Shown here piece after piece: positions 9,681 through 18,245 of a stretch of DNA of 64,000 nucleotides (within the stretch, counting starts at the first letter, position 1; each line of letters begins with the position of its first letter). The stretch comes from Variovorax sp. HW608. Its GTDB lineage: Bacteria > Pseudomonadota > Gammaproteobacteria > Burkholderiales > Burkholderiaceae_C. The stretch lies in the NCBI RefSeq assembly GCF_900090195.1, contig NZ_LT607803.1, forward strand, positions 3,100,001 to 3,164,000, in the 5' to 3' direction. The notes below the pieces were generated by a model, which saw nothing but the letters and a program-made list of their open reading frames with translations, was not told the origin of the DNA and searched no databases. Position numbers and translations under genes: made by a program.

Positions 9681-11164
9681 TTGGCACCCCCGGTCCGTTG
9701 CACGGAGACCAGTTCCCAGTCCATCGGACCTCCCTTCCTGAACTCGAAGCGCACCGCGTCGCCGGGCTTGACGTCCGCAAAAGCCGCCGCGTCCGCCTTT
9801 CCGAAGCCCATCGTCATCGCCGGCCACTTGAGCTCGGGAACTGGGCCGTGCGAGATGGTGATGCTGTCCGATTCAACGCTCTCGACCTTGCCCTCGGCGC
9901 GGTAGGCGGCCGGGCTCGCGGTCGCGGCGCCAGCGTTTGCGGCGGCCATGGCGCCGAGGACGGACTTCAAGCGGGCTTCGGAGTCGATGAGGAACTGGCC
10001 GCTCACGACCACTTCCTCGCCTTCACGCAAGCCATCGAGCACTTCGAGCTGGTCGCCGAGATCCGCACCGAGCTTCACCTCGCGCGGCTCGAACGAGCCT
10101 GCGTCCTTTCGCACGATGATGACTGCGCGCGTGCCGGTGCGGATGACGGCCTCCGCTGGAACAACGAGGCGCGAGGATCCGGGTGCCGCGACATGCAGCC
10201 GCAGAAGCATCCCCGGAGTCAATTGGCCATCCTTGTTGTCGACCTCGAACCGGGCTTGCAGCGTGCGCGTACTCGCATTCACCTGCGGAAGAAGCTCCTT
10301 CAATTCGCCGGTGAAGCTCCTCGATGGGTCGGCCTGAAGAGATGCCGTGACTTTCTGACCCCTGGCGAGTCGCACCGCCTGCGCTTCGGGCACTTCCGCA
10401 ACCGCCCAGACTTTCTCCAGGCCGGCGATGCGGAAGAGCGTTGTCCCCGGCGAAATGGCGACACCTTCGCGCACGCCGAGTTCGGCCACGACACCGCTGA
10501 CTGGCGCACTCAGAGTGAATCTCGCTTGTGCCGTTGCGCGCGCCTCGGTCTGGCGGATGAGCGATTCCGGAATGGACATCGCGCGCATGCGGTCACGCGC
10601 AGCCGCAACGATGTCTGGCGCGACGCCGGCGCGCTTCAGCGCCAGGAGTTCGTTCTGCGGCCCGAGCCACTCCGGGGCAAAGATGGTGGCGAGCGGCTGC
10701 CCCTTGCGCACCAGTTCCATCGGTGCCCGAACGGCCAGTTGCTCGACATAGCCGGCAACTCGCGTCTGCACCGCGACGTTCAGGCGCTCGTCGAACTGCA
10801 CGGTTCCGATGGCATCGAACGACGGCGAGACTTCAGCCCTTGTGGCCGCTGCCGTCCGGATGCCGAGGTTCTGCTGGACCGTCGGGCTGACCTTGACCCC
10901 GGTGTCACCCGTCTCGTCCGCATAGACGGGAACCAGTTGCATATCCATGAACGGTGATTTGCCCGGCTTGTCGAAACGTGGGCCGGGCACCATGGGGTCG
11001 TGCCAGTAGAGAACCTTGCGCTCGCCCGATGAGGGGACTGCAGTGGCCATCGCGAACGCCGAGGGAGATGCGCCGTCGTGCGTGGAGCGGCCGAGGTAGA
11101 AGCTCCCCATTGCGAGAACGGCGGCGCCAACGGCGAGCGACGCGACGAGGGTTGAGCGCTTCAT
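9677..11164 (-). CDS. cusB: CusB-type periplasmic adaptor with fused CusF domain
   Basis: A 495-residue protein. Residues 1-25 form a membrane anchor. A heavy-metal-binding domain at about 51-82 carries YWHDPMVPG and [10 protein letters not shown]. It is followed by the barrel-sandwich/lipoyl hairpin and beta-barrel of an RND adaptor (about 95-410). A C-terminal CusF-like domain occupies about 420-495, in which His, Trp and both Met ligands are kept ([17 protein letters not shown]). The cell thus has two CusF modules, one tethered and one free. The ATG overlaps the stop of the TolC-like gene (ATGA) and the stop overlaps the CusA start, so cusC, cusB and cusA are translationally coupled. Confidence 0.93.
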   Translation of the reverse strand: MKRSTLVASLAVGAAVLAMGSFYLGRSTHDGASPSAFAMATAVPSSGERKVLYWHDPMVPGPRFDKPGKSPFMDMQLVPVYADETGDTGVKVSPTVQQNLGIRTAAATRAEVSPSFDAIGTVQFDERLNVAVQTRVAGYVEQLAVRAPMELVRKGQPLATIFAPEWLGPQNELLALKRAGVAPDIVAAARDRMRAMSIPESLIRQTEARATAQARFTLSAPVSGVVAELGVREGVAISPGTTLFRIAGLEKVWAVAEVPEAQAVRLARGQKVTASLQADPSRSFTGELKELLPQVNASTRTLQARFEVDNKDGQLTPGMLLRLHVAAPGSSRLVVPAEAVIRTGTRAVIIVRKDAGSFEPREVKLGADLGDQLEVLDGLREGEEVVVSGQFLIDSEARLKSVLGAMAAANAGAATASPAAYRAEGKVESVESDSITISHGPVPELKWPAMTMGFGKADAAAFADVKPGDAVRFEFRKGGPMDWELVSVQRTGGAK

Positions 11165-12393
11165 TGGACGTCTCCCTGGGCCAGCGGCTTGAAAGAAAGT
11201 TGGGCCTGCACCTTGGCCAAATCACGCTGCAGCGACAGCAGCTTGCGCTCGGCTTCGACTTCTGCGTGCCGCGCCTCGAAAAGGCTCGAGAGCGGCGCGT
11301 CGTTGGAGCGGTAGGCCGCAGTGGCCGCGGCCGTTCGTTGCAGCGCCGGCGCGACGACCGAGGCCCGGTAGCGCACGATGCGCTGCTTCAGACGCTCGGC
11401 ATCGCTGCTGAACGCCGAGTACTCGGCCGATGCAGCGCGCGACCCTTCTGCCAGCGCAGCCTCGGCCTTGTCGACCAACGCCATCTTGGAGGCGGTCTCG
11501 CGGTCCTGTCTCTGCGCAGGCGAAATCTGGAGCGGAATGCTGACGCCGACCGTCACCATGTCCGAATAGTTGGTCCGCTGGCCATAGGAAAGCTCCCAAG
11601 TCCAGTTGGGGGTGCGCTCCTTGGCCGCGACAGCCGCGTTCTGGCGCGCGACCTCCACATCCCGTTGCAGGCTGACCACTGCCGGATGCCGGAGAACGTA
11701 GGCCTGTTCGTCGACCACGCCGAGGCTGGCTACAGGCTCAAGGACGTCCGGTCGGAAGCCGACCCACCTCTGCAGCGCGACGAGGGCCGCGGCCTGCTGC
11801 TGCCGGGCCTCTTCACTCTCGTCTTCAGCCATGCCTCTGGCGGCGCTGAGTTGCAGCGCCTCGGCGCTTGCGCCCTTCGCAGCCGCGAGGCGGGCACGTG
11901 CGGCTTCGAATTCTTCATGCAGGTGATGCTCCGTCTGACTCGTGAGCTTGAGTGCCGCGTCCGCGTACCACGCATCGAGGTAGGCCGAGGCAGCCTGCAG
12001 GCGTGCCTCGGCCTCGGCAACGTTCGCCTGGACAGCCTCGCGCTCGGCCACCGCTCGGGCGGCGCTTGCACGAGCGGCCCGCTTGTCGGTCGACAGCCAT
12101 TCCTGGCTGATGCCGACGCGCTTCATGGTCATGGAATCGCGCGTGGTGCTGAAGCGATCGGGGCCGGTGACGGGCAGGTTTTCGATGCCCGCCCGCAGCA
12201 TCGGGTCCGGCAACTGCCCTGCAGCCTGGGCGAACTCGCTGGCACTCATCGCGGCAGCGCGGCCGGCGCGGGCAGCTTCAGAACGCTGGACAGCCAGCTT
12301 CAGCGCCTGGTCAAAGGAAAGCGTTTGTGCAACGGCAAATGCCGGCAGGATGGCGGCAGTCAGTGCGACTGCGCGCAGGGTTGTTGTTCGCAT
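11161..12393 (-). CDS. cusC: TolC-family outer-membrane channel of the copper efflux pump
   Basis: A 411-residue protein starting at ATG 12393 behind GGAG; the open frame runs 16 codons further. A signal peptide covers about 1-22 (FAVAQT cleavage region). The mature part shows the OEP pattern: long Ala/Gln/Glu-rich helices in two similar halves (LKLAVQRSEAARAGRAAA near 30 and a second copy after 220) linked by short beta segments, as in CusC/CzcC. There is no lipobox Cys at the N-terminus, unlike E. coli CusC. It pairs with the adaptor and pump genes downstream to form the exit duct across the outer membrane. Confidence 0.88.
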   Translation of the reverse strand: MRTTTLRAVALTAAILPAFAVAQTLSFDQALKLAVQRSEAARAGRAAAMSASEFAQAAGQLPDPMLRAGIENLPVTGPDRFSTTRDSMTMKRVGISQEWLSTDKRAARASAARAVAEREAVQANVAEAEARLQAASAYLDAWYADAALKLTSQTEHHLHEEFEAARARLAAAKGASAEALQLSAARGMAEDESEEARQQQAAALVALQRWVGFRPDVLEPVASLGVVDEQAYVLRHPAVVSLQRDVEVARQNAAVAAKERTPNWTWELSYGQRTNYSDMVTVGVSIPLQISPAQRQDRETASKMALVDKAEAALAEGSRAASAEYSAFSSDAERLKQRIVRYRASVVAPALQRTAAATAAYRSNDAPLSSLFEARHAEVEAERKLLSLQRDLAKVQAQLSFKPLAQGDVQ

Positions 12394-12467
12394 GGGAACT
12401 CCGTGGACAAGCGAGGTGCCGCTGATGCACGCGATCCGCACCAGCGCCGGTCAGTCGACGGAGTGAT

Positions 12468-12851
12468 TCAGACTCGGAGTCTGAGCGTGGACAGGAAGAC
12501 GGGGGCTGGCGGCGGCCGCGCCTCGGGGGTCGCCGCCACGGGCACGGCACCGGCCACTTGAGCCCCGAGCACCAGAGGCAGTACGAACTCCTGCACGACT
12601 GCAGGGAGCGAAACCGAGGGGAGCTTGACCGCTTCAATGACCTTCCCGGGATCGGCAGCATGCTGCTGGCACAGCACAGGCTGTTGCTCGTCCATGCCCG
12701 TGCACGGCTCGCTGCCAGCCATCATCCCGGCCATGGCTTCCGAATCAGCCTGCCCTGGGCAGACGTACGCGGCCAATGCCAGCTGCGCGAACAGCAGCGA
12801 TAGCACCATGACAAGCGTGGTGCCGAAGCGATGGAATTGGCGGCGCGACAT
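12468..12851 (-). CDS. Small exported Cys/Met/His-containing protein heading the copper operon
   Basis: A 127-residue protein with a signal peptide (about 1-28, ALAAY). Just after cleavage come VCPGQ, a Met-rich stretch AMAGMMAGS, PCTGM and LCQQHAA: three Cys, several Met and one His within about 40 residues. This is suggestive of thiol/thioether metal binding. The rest is Pro/Ala/Val-rich with a hydrophobic patch near 80-105. I do not recognise the family. It is the first gene of the efflux operon, 75 bp before the TolC-like gene, and no copper regulator (CueR, CusRS) is visible next to it. A role in copper sensing or sequestration is inference only. Confidence 0.7.
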   Translation of the reverse strand: MSRRQFHRFGTTLVMVLSLLFAQLALAAYVCPGQADSEAMAGMMAGSEPCTGMDEQQPVLCQQHAADPGKVIEAVKLPSVSLPAVVQEFVLPLVLGAQVAGAVPVAATPEARPPPAPVFLSTLRLRV

Positions 12852-12894
12852 GGGCGAGACTTGGAGCGGCTAGTGTATTCCCCGCGCCGAACGC

Positions 12895-13242
12895 GATGCC
12901 GGCGGCCTTGTTGAATTGCAGTCCAAGCAGGTGCGACATCGTTCCCGCGTTGTAGGAGGCATAGCTCACCTTGCCGGGCTGGGTCTTCGCGTACGAGACC
13001 AGTTGCCGGAGGTCCTTGGCAGGTACCGAAGGCGCGCCGACAAGGACCAGCCCGGTGCGGGCGATCTCCGCCACCGGCTTGACCTCCTGGGCCATGTCGA
13101 CGCGCAGCTTGACGATATGGGGGACTTCGCTGACCAGCGAGTTGACGGCCACGAGCACCGTGTAGCCATCGTGCGGCGCCCGCGTCAGTTCATGGACGGC
13201 GATCACGCCGGCAGCGCACCGGGCGGCCGCGAAACTCCTCAA
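12895..13242 (-). pseudogene. Internal fragment of a Bug/TctC-type solute receptor gene
   Basis: About 100 codons align in order with the central part of Bug (TctC) receptors. RAPHDGYTVLVAV corresponds to the family motif 'RAPADGYTLL', followed by KLRVDMAQEVKPVAEIART, DLRQLVSYAKTQPGKVSYAS and GTMSHLLGLQFNKAAGI. The sequence has neither the signal peptide and N-terminal 'PxRPIRLIVPFPPGG' region nor the C-terminal lobe. Homology stops abruptly at about 12895, some 45 bp from the start codon of the copper operon's first gene. This looks like the scar of an insertion or deletion that removed the 3' half, with decay at the 5' end. Intact homologues in the window are at 23641 and 60677. Confidence 0.7.
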
Positions 13243-13380
13243 CGCTCGACAGCAGGCGTGATCGCGCTACCAGATGCACGGGCGCGCGCCTGACCGAACG
13301 GCGGCAATGGGGGTTGTACTTCATTGCGCGACCCACGCGTGAGCCTTGGACGTGTGCAAATCCATCGACGGGCCGTTAGC

Positions 13381-13401
13381 CCCCCTCCGCGAAGGAGGGG
13401 G
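13381..13401. repeat. REP-like hairpin, CCCCCTCC-gcgaa-GGAGGGGG
   Basis: A perfect 8-bp stem (13381-13388 with 13394-13401) closes a five-base gcgaa loop. It stands between the Bug pseudogene and the acyl-CoA dehydrogenase gene, 91 bp before that start. There is no T-tract on either side, so it is more like an extragenic repeated palindrome than an intrinsic terminator. The remaining sequence between 13243 and 13492 shows no gene. Related G/C-rich elements occur near 3650-3690 and at 46667. Confidence 0.55.
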
Positions 13402-13492
13402 CGTCCAACCGGTCCGCCACCCAGAATTCCGTGTCGCCAACGTGCAGCACCGCGCGTCGAGCCAATCATCACGAACATTCAAGGACTCCACC

Positions 13493-15313
13493 ATGACCTA
13501 CCAGGCGCCCGTCAAAGACATGCTGTTCTGCATGACCGAACTGGCCGGCATCGAGCGAATCGCCGCCCTGCCCGGCTTCGAGGAAGCCGGCATCGATACT
13601 GCGCAGGCCGTGCTGGAGGAATGCGCGCGCTTCACCGAAGGCGTGGTCGCGCCGCTCAACGCCACGGGCGACAAGCAGCCTTCGTGGTGGCAGGACGGCC
13701 GCGTCACCACCACGCCGGGCTTCGCCGATGCCTACCGGCAGTTCGGCGAGGGCGGCTGGCAGGGCCTGCAGCACCCCGCCGAATTCGGCGGGCAGGCGCT
13801 GCCCAGGACCATCTCGGCCGCCTGCGCCGAAATGCTCAACAGCGCCAACCTGAGTTTCGCGCTGTGCGCGATCCTGACCGACGGCGCCATCGAGGCGCTG
13901 CTGACGGCCGGATCGCAGGCCCTGAAAGAGCTGTACCTGCCGCGCATGATCTCGGGCGAATGGACCGGCACCATGAACCTGACCGAGCCGCAGGCCGGCA
14001 GTGATCTCGCGCTGGTGCGCACCCGGGCCGAACCGCAGGAGGGCGGCACGTACAAGGTGTTCGGCACCAAGATCTTCATCACCTACGGCGACCATGACAT
14101 GGCGCAGAACATCGTCCATCTCGTGCTCGCGCGCCTGCCCGGCGCACCTGAAGGCGTGAAGGGCATCTCGCTGTTCGTGGTGCCGAAGTTCCTCGTGAAC
14201 GCCGACGGCACGCTCGGCGAACGCAACGACGTGCAGTGCGTGAGCATCGAGCACAAGCTCGGCATCAAGGCGAGCCCGACGGCCGTGCTGCAATTCGGCG
14301 ATGGCACGGCGGGGAGCATCGCGGACCACGCCGGTCCCGGTGCCATCGGCTACCTGGTCGGCGAGGAGAACCGCGGCCTCGAGTACATGTTCGTGATGAT
14401 GAACGCGGCTCGCTTTGCGGTGGGCCTGCAGGGCATCGCGGTGGCCGAGCGCGCCCGCCAGCTCGCCGCGGCCTACGCACGCGAGCGTGTGCAGTCGCGC
14501 CCGGTGGACGGGTCGCTGCCCGGCGCGGCGCCGATCATTCACCACCCGGACGTGCAGCGGATGCTGCTCACGATGCGCGCCCAGACCGAAGGCTGCCGCG
14601 CGCTCGCCATTGCGGCAGCGGCGGCCGCCGATGCCGCGCATGCGCATCCCGAGGCTGACGTGCGCCGCCGCGAGCAGGCGCTCTACGAGTTCCTGGTGCC
14701 GCTGGTGAAGGGCTACTCGACCGAGATGAGCCTGGAGGTCACGAGCCTGGGCGTGCAGGTGCACGGCGGCATGGGATTCATCGAGGAGACCGGCGCCGCG
14801 CAGCACTACCGAGACGCGCGCATCCTGACCATCTACGAGGGCACCACTGCGATCCAGGCCAACGATCTCGTGGGCCGCAAGACGGTGCGCGACGGTGGTG
14901 CCGTGGCGCGCGCGTTTGCCGGGGAGATCGCGGCCGTGGAGGCCAAGTTGCGACAGCGCGACAGCGAGGCCGCACAGACCTTGGCCCAGCGCCTGGCGGT
15001 GGGCCGCGAGGCCTTCCTCGAGGTCGTCGACTGGGTGCTGGCGCGCTTCAAGCCGGACCCCAACGCCGTGTTCGCCGGCTCGGTGCCCTACCTCCTGCTC
15101 ACCGGCAACCTGGCCGCGGGCTGGCAAATGGGGCGCGCGCTGCTGGCGGCCGAAGACCGGCTCGCGGCAGGCGACGATCCGGCGTTCATGCGCAGCAAGA
15201 TCACCGTGGCGCGCTTCTATGCCGACCACATCCTGACCCGCGTGCCGGGCCTGCGCGACAGCATCGTCGCGGGCTCGGAAGCGGTCGTGGAGATGGCACT
15301 CGAAGACTTCTGA
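13493..15313 (+). CDS. Acyl-CoA dehydrogenase with C-terminal extension
   Basis: A 606-residue FAD enzyme that should catalyse alpha,beta-oxidation of an acyl-CoA. It shows the acyl-CoA dehydrogenase N, M and C1 domains: MNLTEPQAGSDL near residues 160-171, GIKASPTAVLQF in the middle domain, LGVQVHGGMGFIEE, and YEGTTAIQANDLVGRK near the C1 end. An extra C-terminal domain of about 120 residues is typical of the roughly 600-residue DmdC/FadE-like subfamily. ATG 13493 follows AAGGA; the frame is open upstream but without a site. It faces the RidA gene with a 24-bp gap. The substrate chain is not predictable from the sequence. Confidence 0.92.
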   Translation: MTYQAPVKDMLFCMTELAGIERIAALPGFEEAGIDTAQAVLEECARFTEGVVAPLNATGDKQPSWWQDGRVTTTPGFADAYRQFGEGGWQGLQHPAEFGGQALPRTISAACAEMLNSANLSFALCAILTDGAIEALLTAGSQALKELYLPRMISGEWTGTMNLTEPQAGSDLALVRTRAEPQEGGTYKVFGTKIFITYGDHDMAQNIVHLVLARLPGAPEGVKGISLFVVPKFLVNADGTLGERNDVQCVSIEHKLGIKASPTAVLQFGDGTAGSIADHAGPGAIGYLVGEENRGLEYMFVMMNAARFAVGLQGIAVAERARQLAAAYARERVQSRPVDGSLPGAAPIIHHPDVQRMLLTMRAQTEGCRALAIAAAAAADAAHAHPEADVRRREQALYEFLVPLVKGYSTEMSLEVTSLGVQVHGGMGFIEETGAAQHYRDARILTIYEGTTAIQANDLVGRKTVRDGGAVARAFAGEIAAVEAKLRQRDSEAAQTLAQRLAVGREAFLEVVDWVLARFKPDPNAVFAGSVPYLLLTGNLAAGWQMGRALLAAEDRLAAGDDPAFMRSKITVARFYADHILTRVPGLRDSIVAGSEAVVEMALEDF

Positions 15314-15337
15314 GCACGTCTGCCGACGGCGAAGGGT

Positions 15338-15715
15338 TCAAGGCTTATAGGCAACGGCCTCGATTTCCACCTTGGTGCCGACCATGTTCTTCGCCTGCAT
15401 CGTCGAACGTGACGGCTTGTTCTCCTTGAAGAACTCCGCGTAGACACGATTGAAGTCATCGAAGTCCCGGGCGTCTTCGAGCCAGACGGTTGTCTTCACG
15501 ACGTCCTCCAGCGTGCAGCCCGCGAGCTCGAGGACATGGGCGACGTTCTTCAACGTCTGGCGTGCATGAGCCTCGATCCCGCCGGCGACGATGCTGCCGC
15601 CTTCGTCTCTGGCGACCTGACCGGATACGAACACAAAGCCGCCGGCCTTGGTTGCCTGTGAGCGTGGCAAGGTTCGCGTGCCGGGATTGCTCTCCGCAAA
15701 GTACTCGATGGTCAT
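15338..15715 (-). CDS. RidA/YjgF-family enamine/imine deaminase
   Basis: A 125-residue protein of the RidA (YER057c/UK114) family, which hydrolyses reactive enamine/imine intermediates from PLP enzymes. Typical elements are GGFVFVSGQVARDE near residues 25-38, the ARQTLKNVAHVLELAGCTLEDVVKTTVWL core given here in parts (TLKNVAHVLELAG, VVKTTVWL), and the conserved Arg in KPSRSTMQ before the C-terminal VEIEAVAY strand. The ATG at 15715 is chosen because GGAGG lies 8 bp upstream; a GTG three codons earlier overlaps that site. It is convergent with the acyl-CoA dehydrogenase. Confidence 0.9.
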   Translation of the reverse strand: MTIEYFAESNPGTRTLPRSQATKAGGFVFVSGQVARDEGGSIVAGGIEAHARQTLKNVAHVLELAGCTLEDVVKTTVWLEDARDFDDFNRVYAEFFKENKPSRSTMQAKNMVGTKVEIEAVAYKP

Positions 15716-15794
15716 TTGAGTCACCTCCGAAAACCAGTGTGGCCCTGGAACGGCCGATGATCAAGGACGCACGCCACGCACTGTCTGCAATGAG

Positions 15795-15956
15795 CTATTC
15801 AGGCAACCCCGCCTTGTGAAGGCCGACGTAGAAGCGGTCGCGTTCGGCCCAGAACTGCGGGTTCCTCGATGCTTCTGTCGCACGCAGGCTCCTGATGGTG
15901 TGGCCAGGAATGATCTGCTCATAGCGCGCAAGCAGCTTTCGGCGAGATTTCGGCGT
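15795..15956 (-). pseudogene. Possible 3' remnant of a lost gene (53 codons, no start)
   Basis: In the region between RidA and the next small gene, one minus-strand frame is open for 53 codons and ends at TAG (15797-15795). It has protein-like composition: ARYEQIIPGHTIRSL, then NPQFWAERDRFYVGLHKAG. It begins directly after an in-frame stop at 15957-15959 and has no start codon or ribosome site. It reads like a genuine C-terminus, but I cannot assign a family. The rest of 15716-16030 holds no recognisable gene. Confidence 0.25.
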
Positions 15957-16030
15957 TCATTGCGAGTTCTTTCGGCGCAAACGCGGCGGTGACTTCTATC
16001 GTATTCCTCCCGGATCCACAAGGAGTTGCC

Positions 16031-16246
16031 ATGATCAACGCGGATGCAACCGGCGCGCTCGGCCGCCCCCAGGGCCTGCTCCGAAAGGGCTGGAAACCAG
16101 GCGCGTGGGCGATTGCCCTCTTCCTGGCCTGGCTGGCACTGTTGGCGGTGCCATTGATCGGGTTGTACAACCTCGACGCGTTTGCCCCCATGGCCGCGGA
16201 GGTTCAGCCGAAGCCCTGGATGCCGATCTATTCGCCAATCATTTGA
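16031..16246 (+). CDS. Small single-pass membrane protein, unknown function
   Basis: A 71-residue protein starting at ATG 16031 with AGGAG six bases upstream. After a short cytoplasmic Gly/Arg/Lys-rich segment (GLLRKGWKPG) there is one strong membrane helix at about residues 25-47 (WAIALFLAWLALLAVPLIGLY). A short polar tail ends in PIYSPII. There is no recognised family. It stops 10 bp before the convergent acyl-CoA ligase gene. The clear ribosome site and the membrane helix support it being real despite its size. Confidence 0.55.
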   Translation: MINADATGALGRPQGLLRKGWKPGAWAIALFLAWLALLAVPLIGLYNLDAFAPMAAEVQPKPWMPIYSPII

Positions 16247-16256
16247 GGTAATGACC

Positions 16257-17813
16257 TCAGACGATCTGGCGCTCTCGTCCTTCCCAATAGGGCTTGCGCA
16301 AGTCCTTCTTCAGGATCTTGCCGGTCGGATTCCGGGGCAGCGCGGCAACGACGTCGACGGACTTCGGACACTTGAACGGCGCCAGCCGCTGTCGACAGTA
16401 GTCAAGGATGTCATCGACGTCGATGGCGCGGCCGGGCGCTGCGACGACCACCGCCTTGGGGACCTCGCCCCACTTCTCGTCCGGCACGCCAATCACGGCG
16501 ACGTCGTCGATGCACGGATGCTCGACCAGCACCCGCTCGATCTCGGCCGGATAGATGTTCTCGCCGCCGCTGATGATCATGTCCTTGATCCGGTCGGTGA
16601 CGTACAGGTACCCGTCGGCGTCCATGTGGCCGCCGTCGCCCGAGCGCAGCCAGCCGTCCGCCGTGAAGGCCGCGGCAGTCGCTTCGGGCTTGTGCCAGTA
16701 GCCACTCATGCGTTGCTCGCTTCGGATCCAGATTTCGCCGGGCTGCCCGGTTGGGACAGGCTCACCGGTGCCTGGCTCGCAGATCTTGATTTCCACGCCG
16801 TGGATCGCCTTGCCCGCCGACACCAGCCGGTGGGCCACCGACGGGTCCATGTGGTCCGCCACGCCGAGCACGCTGACCACGCCGCATTCCTCGGTCATGC
16901 CGTAGACCTGTTGCATCACGCCGGGAAAAAGCGCGAGGGAGGCGCGCATCACCGGCAGCGGCATCGGCGAGGCTCCGTACGACAGTCTCTTCAAGGCCGA
17001 ATAGTCGCGCCCGGCGGCGCCTGGGACCTTGTTGACCATGGCCAGCAGTGCGGGCACCAGGAAGGTGTGGGTGATCTTCTCGGCTTCCAGCATGTCCAGC
17101 ACCGCCGCCGGATCGGGCAGCCGCAGCATCGCGATCCGGGCGCCCTGGCTGATCGCCACCAGCGAGTAGCTCGTGCCGCCGACGTGGTACAGCGGCATCG
17201 CGACCTGAGCCTTCGCGTCGGGGCCCATTTCCTGGTCGAGTGCGACATTGCGCGCGTGCGCGAGCATTCCGCGATGCGTGAGCATCGCGCCCTTCGGAAA
17301 GCCGGTCGTGCCCGAGGTATAGAGCTGCACGAAGCAGTCGTCGGGCTGGGCGGAACAGGGTTCGGCGTCGGGCTCTTGCGCCGCAAGCCACGCCTCGTAC
17401 TCGTCATCGGGGCCGCCGATGCGGATCACCCGCTCGACCGTCGGCAGTTGCGCGCGAAGCTGTTCGACAGCCCCCGCGAACTCCGGTCCGACGAAGAGAA
17501 GACGGGCCTCGGCGTCGTTGATCACATACACCATCTCCGGCGGCGCGAGCCTGAAATTGACAATGGCATTGGCCGTGCCGACCTGCGCACAGGCCAGCGT
17601 GAGCTCCAGACACGACGGATGGTTGAAGTCGAGCACGGCGATCCGCTCGCCGGGGCGCAGCCCCGCCGCCCGCTGGGCCGCCGCATTCCGGCGGACGCGC
17701 GCCGCCAGTTCGCGCCAGGTCCACTTGGATCCACCGAAGGTGATCGCCGTCGCATCGGGTCGCTGCGCCTCCCAATGGGCAAGGACTGCGGTGAAATCGG
17801 TCAGCGTGGTCAT
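16257..17813 (-). CDS. AMP-forming acyl-CoA synthetase/ligase
   Basis: A 518-residue enzyme of the ANL superfamily that activates a carboxylic acid to acyl-CoA via an acyl-adenylate. The P-loop YTSGTTGFPKG is at 165-175, the A5 motif is YGMTEECG, and the A8 hinge is DGWLRSGDGGHMDADGYLY in parts. The catalytic Lys499 in NPTGKILKK is near the C-terminus. The ATG at 17813 is preceded by GAGGAG; the frame extends about 110 codons upstream without coding character. It could act with the acyl-CoA dehydrogenase encoded nearby, but the substrate (fatty, aromatic or dicarboxylic acid) is undetermined. It converges on the small membrane-protein gene. Confidence 0.9.
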   Translation of the reverse strand: MTTLTDFTAVLAHWEAQRPDATAITFGGSKWTWRELAARVRRNAAAQRAAGLRPGERIAVLDFNHPSCLELTLACAQVGTANAIVNFRLAPPEMVYVINDAEARLLFVGPEFAGAVEQLRAQLPTVERVIRIGGPDDEYEAWLAAQEPDAEPCSAQPDDCFVQLYTSGTTGFPKGAMLTHRGMLAHARNVALDQEMGPDAKAQVAMPLYHVGGTSYSLVAISQGARIAMLRLPDPAAVLDMLEAEKITHTFLVPALLAMVNKVPGAAGRDYSALKRLSYGASPMPLPVMRASLALFPGVMQQVYGMTEECGVVSVLGVADHMDPSVAHRLVSAGKAIHGVEIKICEPGTGEPVPTGQPGEIWIRSEQRMSGYWHKPEATAAAFTADGWLRSGDGGHMDADGYLYVTDRIKDMIISGGENIYPAEIERVLVEHPCIDDVAVIGVPDEKWGEVPKAVVVAAPGRAIDVDDILDYCRQRLAPFKCPKSVDVVAALPRNPTGKILKKDLRKPYWEGRERQIV

Positions 17814-18245
17814 GCAATCTCCTCGTTCGCGTGAGCGGCACGTCGTCGGCCTGTTGGCGCACTGCGTGATTCTGCAAACCCGGGGGCAGGCGCTGAAGCG
17901 GGCGAACCCGAAGGCGACGGGTGGGGTCGCCGACTGGAGCGGTGTTGGCTGCGATACGGCCGCGCATGTGCGCAAACGTCCGGATAGACGCGTGGCGAAC
18001 AAGAGCCCACCATTGCTGCCGATTTGCGCGCACCCTGCCGGGATCGCTGCTCTGGGTCGCGAGCGGATGTTCGCGCGACTGGAAGACGCCGTGGCAAAGT
18101 TTGAAGCGTCCACCAGGGCGTAGGGCGAGCCGCCGCGCACGTTGCGGCTCATCCGCCAGGCACCCCCAACGGGGGATGCCGGCGATCAAGTGATGCACTA
18201 AACTGATTGACGGGAAGTATTCTCCGCGCCCAAGGGAGTCCGACC
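17814..18245. other. Divergent intergenic region of 432 bp
   Basis: The region lies between the starts of two divergent genes. Frames in it show no coding signature. It holds one clear hairpin (separate entry, 18159-18180) and AAGGGAG just before the downstream gene. Promoters for both genes must lie here, but I cannot point to convincing -35/-10 pairs in this G+C-rich sequence. Confidence 0.5.
18159..18180. terminator. Hairpin GGCA-CCCCC-aac-GGGGG-a-TGCC
   Basis: A nine-base-pair stem with a single bulged A (18176) and a three-base loop. It lies in a divergent intergenic region where neither flanking gene ends, and no T-run follows. It may be a leftover terminator of a lost gene or an extragenic palindrome. 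The assignment is tentative. Confidence 0.35.

Noticed and set aside
9681..9827. Longer N-terminus for CusA
   Set aside because: The extra 49 residues overlap the CusB coding end and look unlike any RND N-terminus. GTG 9680 overlaps the CusB stop in the usual coupled way.
12745..12894. Continuation of the Bug fragment frame into the copper gene
   Set aside because: Similarity to Bug receptors ends near 12895. The remaining codons overlap the copper operon's first gene in another frame and have no family match.
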